Source: Methylococcus sp.
GTDB taxonomy: Bacteria; Pseudomonadota; Gammaproteobacteria; Methylococcales; Methylococcaceae
Assembly (NCBI GenBank): GCA_007280285.1
Contig: QYQA01000037.1
Location: forward strand, 1-38,000
Length of the DNA stretch: 38,000 nt
Direction: 5' to 3'
Part shown: in pieces, positions 33,300 to 38,000 of the stretch
Layout: every line of letters begins with the position of its first letter
Numbering within the stretch: position 1 is the stretch's first letter
Program-made: the position numbers and the translations under genes
Notes under the pieces: generated by a model
Seen by the model: the letters and a program-made list of their open reading frames with translations, nothing else
Databases searched by the model: none
Told to the model about the DNA's origin: nothing

Positions 33300-34175
33300 A
33301 TGGACACGATAACATCAGCAATAAGAAGGCCAAGGGACTTTCAACCGTCTCAGTTCATTCGGTTGTCGATAGGCCTCCATCTGGTCGCCGGTGGCTTCTT
33401 GGCCTTGAGGCCTGAGGAGTGGCCCCTCGCTCTTGAGACCCTGGCGCTCGATCATCTGATCCTGGCATCATTGGGGCTCTGGCCAAAGAGTAGGGGCTTA
33501 GGCCCAAATTGGCGGCGTCTCCCTTTTGATGATGCATTCAACAATCGGGTCGCGTTAACCTTCGATGATGGGCCTGATCCCATCGTGACGCCGAAGGTCC
33601 TCGACCTTTTAGATGCTACATCCTCTACAGCAACTTTTTTCTGTATTGGCGAGCGCGTTCTTCAGCACAAAGGCCTGGTCCAGGACATTGTCGCCCGCGG
33701 CCATACGATTGAAAATCATAGTCACTATCACCGCCTGGGTTTTGCGTGTTCTTCGGTTCGGGGGTTTGTCGAGGAAATAGGGCGCGCTCAGGAGGCGATT
33801 GCTGAGATGACTGGTCGGGCGCCTCGATTTTTCAGGGCGCCTTTTGGCTTTAGGAGTCCATTACTCGAACCAGCGCTTTGTGAACTTGGACTTGATCTTG
33901 TTAGTTGGACCCGGCGTGGCTACGACACGCGTGAGCGATCTCCTCAGAGAATTCAAAAGAGACTCCTTCAAGGCCTCAGCGATGGCGATATCTTGTTGCT
34001 CCATGATGGTCATTCAGCGAAGAGCTTGACCGATCAGCCGGTGGTCTTAGACGTTCTACCTGATCTTTTAGCGACACTTCGAGACGAAGGACTCCAAGGG
34101 GTCAGTCTTGATCAAGGGATCCCCGCCTTTATGAACGACAACGACGCACACACAAAAGGGGCAAGCGAATCATGA
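33300..34175 (+). CDS. Polysaccharide deacetylase (NodB-type) with N-terminal membrane segments
   Basis: This is a 291-aa protein. One or two hydrophobic helices (about 22-60) precede the NodB domain. Motif 1 is LTFDDGPDP (Asp89/Asp90), motif 2 is ENHSHYH (His140, His144), motif 3 is FFRAPFGFRSP. All metal and catalytic residues are in place, so it should be active on N-acetylated sugars or a similar group. It is on the plus strand inside a minus-strand cluster and diverges from the halogenase gene; its 3' end overlaps the convergent GT2 gene by 47 bp. A role in trimming a sugar head group is inference. Confidence 0.87.
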   Translation: MDTITSAIRRPRDFQPSQFIRLSIGLHLVAGGFLALRPEEWPLALETLALDHLILASLGLWPKSRGLGPNWRRLPFDDAFNNRVALTFDDGPDPIVTPKVLDLLDATSSTATFFCIGERVLQHKGLVQDIVARGHTIENHSHYHRLGFACSSVRGFVEEIGRAQEAIAEMTGRAPRFFRAPFGFRSPLLEPALCELGLDLVSWTRRGYDTRERSPQRIQKRLLQGLSDGDILLLHDGHSAKSLTDQPVVLDVLPDLLATLRDEGLQGVSLDQGIPAFMNDNDAHTKGASES

Positions 34176-34887
34176 ATTCGACGAAGAGACGGGCATGCAT
34201 GAAGGTGAGTAGCGCGTTGTCACGACCGTACTTGAAGTGGGTCACTCCGCCTTCTTCAGGCGTGAAATAGCGAACGGAGGCTGGCTGGTTGATCGCACAA
34301 ATACCGCGCCAACGGAGCCTTACAACCGCTTCTGGATCAAAATCAAAACGCCGCATAAAGGGCTGATGGTTCAAAATATCCAGAAGTGGCTCAATCGGAT
34401 AGACCCTAAATCCAAAGAGAGAGTCGCCGATGCCGCTCCACAGTGTTTCAAGATTGGCCCACCAATTAGAGATTCGGCGTCCTATGACCCTTAGAGAAGG
34501 AGCATCATGAGCGAAGATGGGCAGCCCTAGAATCATTCTTTCGGGCGACGCCTTTGAGAGCGTCATGAACAGCTGAATCGATCGGGCGGGGTGTTGTCCA
34601 TCTGAATCCATGGTCAACACATGAGTGAACCCCATTTGCTGTGCTGCACGAATTCCTTCATGGACGGCCGACCCTTTTCCCCGGTTACGATCAAGTCTTA
34701 AGATAAAAAGCCCCGTGTCCTCCTGCGCCATGGCCTCTAGCAGCACAGGGCTGCTATCGGTACTCCCATCCACCACCACCCAGACCGGGTTCCAGTAGGT
34801 TCTTGCTTCCCTCACCGTCTCAATGATCTTGAGACCAGGGTTATAGCTTGGGATGAGCACCAGGTGCGTTGGGTCAATATTGTCCAT
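34129..34887 (-). CDS. GT2 glycosyltransferase
   Basis: This 252-aa glycosyltransferase is a DPM1-like family 2 enzyme. It has LIPSYNPGLK, VDGSTDSS, NRGKGSAVHEG and the metal-binding DSDGQHP (about 94-100). No C-terminal membrane domain is obvious except a hydrophobic end. The track begins at TTG 34899; ATG 34887 is preferred. It probably adds a sugar to the polyene, as glycosyltransferases accompany many aryl polyene clusters. It is 31 nt after the PlsC-like gene. Confidence 0.85.
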   Translation of the reverse strand: MDNIDPTHLVLIPSYNPGLKIIETVREARTYWNPVWVVVDGSTDSSPVLLEAMAQEDTGLFILRLDRNRGKGSAVHEGIRAAQQMGFTHVLTMDSDGQHPARSIQLFMTLSKASPERMILGLPIFAHDAPSLRVIGRRISNWWANLETLWSGIGDSLFGFRVYPIEPLLDILNHQPFMRRFDFDPEAVVRLRWRGICAINQPASVRYFTPEEGGVTHFKYGRDNALLTFMHARLFVEFMIRLPLLCVRRCRS

Positions 34888-34918
34888 AATGAAGGTCAAT
34901 GCGATGTCTTAAAAGGGC

Positions 34919-35692
34919 CTATAGGTGGGTTGTCAATGCCTCCTGAAAGTAGCTTTCCATGGCCAGAGTCAGCTGACGAGCGGGTCCAATCGGTGGAAAC
35001 TTTTTTCCTAAGCGGAAAGTGATTCTAACCGGAATTTTTGGCGGTTTTGTGATGGGCCAACCTTTGCCAAGATACCCTGAAGGACAATCGATTAGGATGG
35101 TCTGTATAGGAACATCGGCCTTGAGTGCCAATAGAGCGCTCGTTTTGGTGAGGGGGTTAATCGGGGGAGAAAGCGTCCTCGTGCCTTCTGGAAATAGCAG
35201 GAGATGATGGCCTCTTGACAGATTGCGGCGACCCTCTCGTATCATGGCCAAGGTGAGGTGATTGGGAATGTAGCCTGCGAGTCTTGCACCGATACCGAAC
35301 AGAGGATGATCCAACAAAGAGGCTTTTAAGACCACGCCAAGGGCCGGTAAGGTCGTCAGTATGACAATAGCATCCAGAAGGCCTGGATGATTCGGCGTAA
35401 TGACCATGGGTGCAGAGGCCTTAAGAGGATCGAGTGCCCGGGTATCTGTGATCAGCCAACCCAGACTTCCGAGGACCGTCACATAAAGCCTAAAGCCGAT
35501 GCTGATCCCGAGACGGCTCAGCGATTGAACCTGTTGCTTTGAAAAAAAGGCATAGAGAAGCAGGGCAATGATGGACCAAGAAAGGCATAAGATGAGGAAG
35601 AAAAAACAAGAGATGATGAGCGCAAAGTAGCCATATAAGGCCGTGAGTGCCTCATGACATCTGGCGCCAAACACACTCAGGCCGCCCAACAT
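34919..35692 (-). CDS. PlsC-type 1-acylglycerol-3-phosphate acyltransferase
   Basis: This 257-aa membrane-bound acyltransferase has two N-terminal hydrophobic segments (about 22-50) and the PlsC motifs: NHPGLLD (His102-X4-Asp107), and FPEGTR at 167-172. It probably acylates the pigment intermediate or a lipid head group. It begins only 38 bp from the divergent gene at 35731, so they share a promoter region. With GT2 it forms the upstream unit of the pigment cluster, cut off from the main run by the deacetylase. Confidence 0.85.
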   Translation of the reverse strand: MLGGLSVFGARCHEALTALYGYFALIISCFFFLILCLSWSIIALLLYAFFSKQQVQSLSRLGISIGFRLYVTVLGSLGWLITDTRALDPLKASAPMVITPNHPGLLDAIVILTTLPALGVVLKASLLDHPLFGIGARLAGYIPNHLTLAMIREGRRNLSRGHHLLLFPEGTRTLSPPINPLTKTSALLALKADVPIQTILIDCPSGYLGKGWPITKPPKIPVRITFRLGKKFPPIGPARQLTLAMESYFQEALTTHL

Positions 35693-35730
35693 TGCTACAA
35701 TTCCATCCTAACGATCATGGAGACCCCATA

Positions 35731-36078
35731 ATGACGACACAAACGGCCATGCCTCTCTTTTATACATATACCGGTGGTGAGTTCCAAAAGGCGGATGTCA
35801 GCCGTTTCTTTGGTGGCTATGCCAAGACCAACGATCAGATAGTAGCGGCGATTCAGCATCAGGGTTATGAGAGTATGACCCGTCAGGAAGTGTATGCTGG
35901 TGAGTTGAAGTTTTCCCTTTGGGAAGGTCCGGATCATCAGTGTGTCGTGTGTATTACCACTGAGGGCGTGCCGCCGCATATCATCTATTTGAATGGGCTA
36001 CTGAACTGGCTGCAGTTTCAGGGTGCCATTCTAAGCCCCGCGTTTCAGCTCGCGAAACTCGTCCACGGCGACGCTTAA
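35731..36078 (+). CDS. Hypothetical protein (115 aa)
   Basis: I do not recognise this soluble protein. It begins MTTQTAMPLFYTYTGGEF and is predicted cytosolic: no signal peptide, two Cys in HQCVVCITT, Tyr- and Gln-rich, and hydrophobic near the end. GGAG upstream of the ATG supports the start. It diverges from the PlsC-like gene and converges with the next small gene. Whether it belongs to the pigment cluster is unclear. Confidence 0.7.
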   Translation: MTTQTAMPLFYTYTGGEFQKADVSRFFGGYAKTNDQIVAAIQHQGYESMTRQEVYAGELKFSLWEGPDHQCVVCITTEGVPPHIIYLNGLLNWLQFQGAILSPAFQLAKLVHGDA

Positions 36079-36082
36079 TTCC

Positions 36083-36160
36083 AGAGGCCATTGTTTTAGC
36101 TTTCTGTGCATCCTGTTGGGATGTCACTGAGGCCTCTTGAAACGGTCAGAGAGCTAAAAC
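36083..36160. repeat. Interleaved inverted repeats between convergent genes
   Basis: AGAGGCC (36083-36089) pairs with GGCCTCT (36131-36137), and GTTTTAGCTTTCTG (36093-36106) pairs with CAGAGAGCTAAAAC (36147-36160) with one mismatch. The two pairs alternate (A1 B1 A2 B2), so they cannot both form in a simple hairpin; the RNA would be a pseudoknot or two alternatives. The last arm covers the stop of the minus gene. Confidence 0.6.
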
Positions 36161-36370
36161 GGCCAGAACCAGAATCAAGAAGGACCATCGGGGTAGTTTG
36201 TTTTTATGGTTCTTTATTTTAAATTCATCCACCACGCTGAGCCAGTCGATCGCTTTCTGAGCGCTTGAAAATGGGCAGGATTTCTCTGCCAACACGAGAT
36301 CCTGTTCGGCCGTTTTCGTTGCCGTACTGCGGGTTCTTCTTGGGCGTGCATTGGAATAACGTTCAGTCAT
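36146..36370 (-). CDS. Small tail-anchored-type hypothetical protein (74 aa)
   Basis: This is a 74-aa protein with a basic N-terminus (RPRRTRSTATK), a short Ser/Ala helix (SSAQKAIDWLSVVDEF) and a C-terminal hydrophobic tail, LPRWSFLILVLAVLAL, ending right at the stop. GAGGA with 4-5 nt spacing makes a good RBS. It looks like a single-span protein anchored by its C-terminus. No family recognised. It diverges from the sulfur-globule-like gene. Confidence 0.65.
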   Translation of the reverse strand: MTERYSNARPRRTRSTATKTAEQDLVLAEKSCPFSSAQKAIDWLSVVDEFKIKNHKNKLPRWSFLILVLAVLAL

Positions 36371-36517
36371 GAGTTCCTCACGGGTTGATTTACCTTCACT
36401 TTAAGATTAAATGCTTCAATGGCAAGTAGGTCCAGCAGGTTTAAAGTATCGCATCTCATCCAAGGCTACGACTATGGCCCCCAAATGATCAATCCATCCA
36501 TTCTCATTCAGAATACT
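36371..36517 (+). promoter_or_regulatory. Divergent intergenic region upstream of the globule-protein gene
   Basis: About 147 bp between two divergent genes. It probably holds both promoters. I see TTGATT but no convincing -10 partner. Confidence 0.25.
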
Positions 36518-36859
36518 ATGAATACCATAAGAACGATTTCTTTACTTGCGGTGTTGTTGTCTGCCGCCCCCATGGTTGAGGCTGATTGGTGGGGCGACAA
36601 TGGCGATACGGCTGATGTGGAGGACATTGATTCTGGAGAGAAACCTGAAACCACCACCGATGATGATCTCATCAGAGATGCCCAAGGTCCTGGACAACCG
36701 CAGGACGACAATTCTAGCCAGCGGACACCGGTGATCTATGACTCCTGGGGCCGACCTTATGGCTACGGGATGCCCTATGGCTATGGGTATGGCTTTGGCT
36801 ATGGCAATGGATACATGGCAGGGCCTATGGTTGGCCGTGGCGGTGGCGGTCGTCGTTAG
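36518..36859 (+). CDS. Sulfur-globule-like secreted Tyr/Gly-rich protein
   Basis: The product is 113 aa from the ATG at 36518. Residues 1-22 form a signal peptide (MNTIRTISLLAVLLSAAPMVEA, cleavage before DWWG). The middle is acidic (DDNSS, TTDDD), and the C-terminal part is Tyr-Gly repeats, PYGYGMPYGYGYGFGYGNGY, ending in a Gly/Arg tail. It resembles the small secreted Gly/Tyr/Asn-rich proteins (SgpA/SgpB/SgpC) that coat periplasmic sulfur globules in purple sulfur bacteria; the Sox genes fit. Such low-complexity similarity is weak evidence, so other surface functions are possible. Upstream ATGs at 36419 and 36485 lack a signal peptide. Confidence 0.62.
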   Translation: MNTIRTISLLAVLLSAAPMVEADWWGDNGDTADVEDIDSGEKPETTTDDDLIRDAQGPGQPQDDNSSQRTPVIYDSWGRPYGYGMPYGYGYGFGYGNGYMAGPMVGRGGGGRR

Positions 36860-36881
36860 TCGTCGGTGAAATGAATAAAAA

Positions 36882-36898
36882 AAGGGCAGAGCGCCCTT
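36882..36898 (+). terminator. Hairpin after the globule-protein gene
   Basis: AAGGGC and GCCCTT form a 6-bp stem with the loop AGAGC, about 22 nt after the stop. An A-run precedes it and only a weak T-run follows, so termination would be better for the minus strand. It is the most terminator-like structure in this part. Confidence 0.45.
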
Positions 36899-37028
36899 GT
36901 CATAAGAAGGATTGAAGCCGCTGGCGGACTCACCCCTATCAAGACGTCAGGTGGAGAGAGCGCTTTATTTTAAAAACATGACGTGCTCTTATTCTATTTT
37001 CAAATTACGCCGCATCACCCTCACTGCC

Positions 37029-38000
37029 ATGCCTGACTGTCCAGTCACCCGTCCGATTTCAGCCTCTATCCTACGAGGTCTTTTTAGCCTTATTTTTGGG
37101 TTGGTCCTTTCCATTCAACCCCTCTTTGTGCGTGCTGCGGTCCGATCGGATTTAATTCTTGAGACCGTTGACACTTCAAGCCCAAGAGCTACATTGAAGG
37201 GATTTATGGCCGTGATGACTGAGCGCTATGAGATGACGTTAGGCCCTCAAAGTCTCTTCCAAACTTACCTTCGGTCTGACCGACTGTTTCCTGAAAAAGT
37301 CGATATCAAGGAAACCGTTGACATGTTGCAACGAGATCGTGCCATGTCTTTGAAGTTCCTCGATCTGACGGATATCCCGGTGGCTATTTCGGAACAGAGT
37401 GGTTGGCGCTTAACACTGCAGTTGATGGAAATATTTCACCATATTCCGATGCCTTCCCTAAGTGATGTGCCTGATGCGAACGCGATGCAGGAGCAGTCGC
37501 TTAAGAAATGGACGTTACCGGGCACGGAGATTCGGATTGGTTTGATTGAATCAGGTCCTCGGGCAGGGCAGTATCAATTCACCAAGGAGACCGTGGCAGA
37601 GATCCCTGTCTTCTTTGAACGCATAAGGAACATGGACTTTGCTGCGGGGTCACCGCCTTTCATGTACGACACCGTTTTTAATCTACCCACCGGGTTGGTC
37701 GCCTATCTGTCCTATGTTGTGCCGCCGCGCTGGTTTATGGACATTCCTTCTTCATTGACCTATACCCTTTTTGGTGAACCTATCTGGCGATGGGGTGCCT
37801 TATTGTTCCTGTTATTTTTGATGGGCTGGGTTTTATGGTTAAGCGTTCGTTTGTCCGGGCGTATATCCTTTCATCATGGCGCCATTGTGAGTCTCATAAG
37901 AATCATGCCGGCGGTCACTTTGGTTCTACTCGTCCCCTTTATATGCTTTGTTCTTGGAGATGTCTTAAGGGTTACTCCACATCTTTATGGCCGCATAACG
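37029..38000 (+). CDS. Partial MscS-family mechanosensitive channel-like protein (5' part)
   Basis: This ORF runs past the window end and is absent from the track. A signal peptide follows the Met: LRGLFSLIFGLVLSIQPLFVRA. The periplasmic part opens ETVDTSSPRATLKGFMAVM and contains KKWTLPGTEIRIGLIESGPRAGQYQF plus the ETVAEIPVFFERIRNM segment, similar to the N-terminal domain of some MscS-type proteins. Two transmembrane helices follow (WGALLFLLFLMGWVLWLSV and LIRIMPAVTLVLLVPFICF). The pore domain lies beyond the window. Alternative in-frame starts are ATG 36978 and GTG 36951; 37029 gives the best signal peptide. Confidence 0.6.
   Translation, partial: MPDCPVTRPISASILRGLFSLIFGLVLSIQPLFVRAAVRSDLILETVDTSSPRATLKGFMAVMTERYEMTLGPQSLFQTYLRSDRLFPEKVDIKETVDMLQRDRAMSLKFLDLTDIPVAISEQSGWRLTLQLMEIFHHIPMPSLSDVPDANAMQEQSLKKWTLPGTEIRIGLIESGPRAGQYQFTKETVAEIPVFFERIRNMDFAAGSPPFMYDTVFNLPTGLVAYLSYVVPPRWFMDIPSSLTYTLFGEPIWRWGALLFLLFLMGWVLWLSVRLSGRISFHHGAIVSLIRIMPAVTLVLLVPFICFVLGDVLRVTPHLYGRIT

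Noticed and set aside
36978-37028. Upstream starts of the MscS-like gene
   Set aside because: In frame (ATG 36978, GTG 36951) but they would give an unusually long N-region before the signal peptide. Kept as alternatives only.
1-38000. CRISPR arrays, insertion sequences, prophage or rRNA
   Set aside because: No regularly spaced repeats, transposase or phage structural/integrase genes, and no rRNA sequence seen on either strand.

Overview
The window looks like chromosome of a sulfur-oxidising gammaproteobacterium. The housekeeping blocks are gammaproteobacterial in content and order: parC, rppH, ispA-dxs-apt, DUF2726-yffB-dapE-sseA, yggS-proC-yggT-yggU and trmB. The sulfur signature is soxY, soxZ, a TusA-family protein, a mercaptopyruvate sulfurtransferase and a Tyr/Gly-rich secreted protein resembling sulfur globule proteins. 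I see no IS elements, phage genes, CRISPR arrays or rRNA. A species cannot be named from the sequence alone.

Layout. 1-400: two very short overlapping minus-strand ORFs, both below the ORF-track cutoff, and the promoter of a tRNA-Gly(CCC). 401-5051: tRNA-Gly, an EamA transporter, glpK, parC and tusA. 5069-11045: a truncated haemoglobin fused to a CBS domain, a HAD-IB phosphatase, rppH, and the isoprenoid/purine-salvage group ispA-dxs-apt. 11046-17299: sseA, dapE, yffB and DUF2726 on the minus strand, then yggS-proC-yggT-yggU on the plus strand, then trmB converging with yggU. 17345-18215: soxZ and soxY, unusually divergent from one another. 18235-21436: a plus-strand chain of threonine aldolase, ketopantoate-reductase-like protein and an AMP ligase.

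21381-35692 is the most notable region, an aryl polyene pigment cluster of the xanthomonadin type. Thirteen minus-strand genes run almost without gaps: FAD-dependent halogenase-like protein, FkbO/Hyg5/XanB2-type chorismatase, ACP, COG4648 membrane protein, hotdog dehydratase, LpxL-like acyltransferase, LolA-like carrier, MMPL exporter, ketosynthase, chain-length-factor-like ketosynthase, second hotdog protein, FabG-like reductase and a CPA2 cation/proton antiporter. A plus-strand polysaccharide deacetylase diverges from the halogenase gene. Beyond it lie a GT2 glycosyltransferase and a PlsC-type acyltransferase. The AMP ligase at the far end would complete the set. The inferred pathway is: chorismate to hydroxybenzoate (chorismatase), activation (AMP ligase) onto the ACP, iterative extension by the two ketosynthase subunits with ketoreduction and dehydration, optional halogenation of the ring, then acylation and glycosylation and export by the LolA/MMPL pair to the outer membrane.

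35731-38000: two orphan small proteins converging on an intergenic region with interleaved inverted repeats, the sulfur-globule-like gene, and the 5' part of a probable MscS-family channel gene that runs off the window and is missing from the ORF track.
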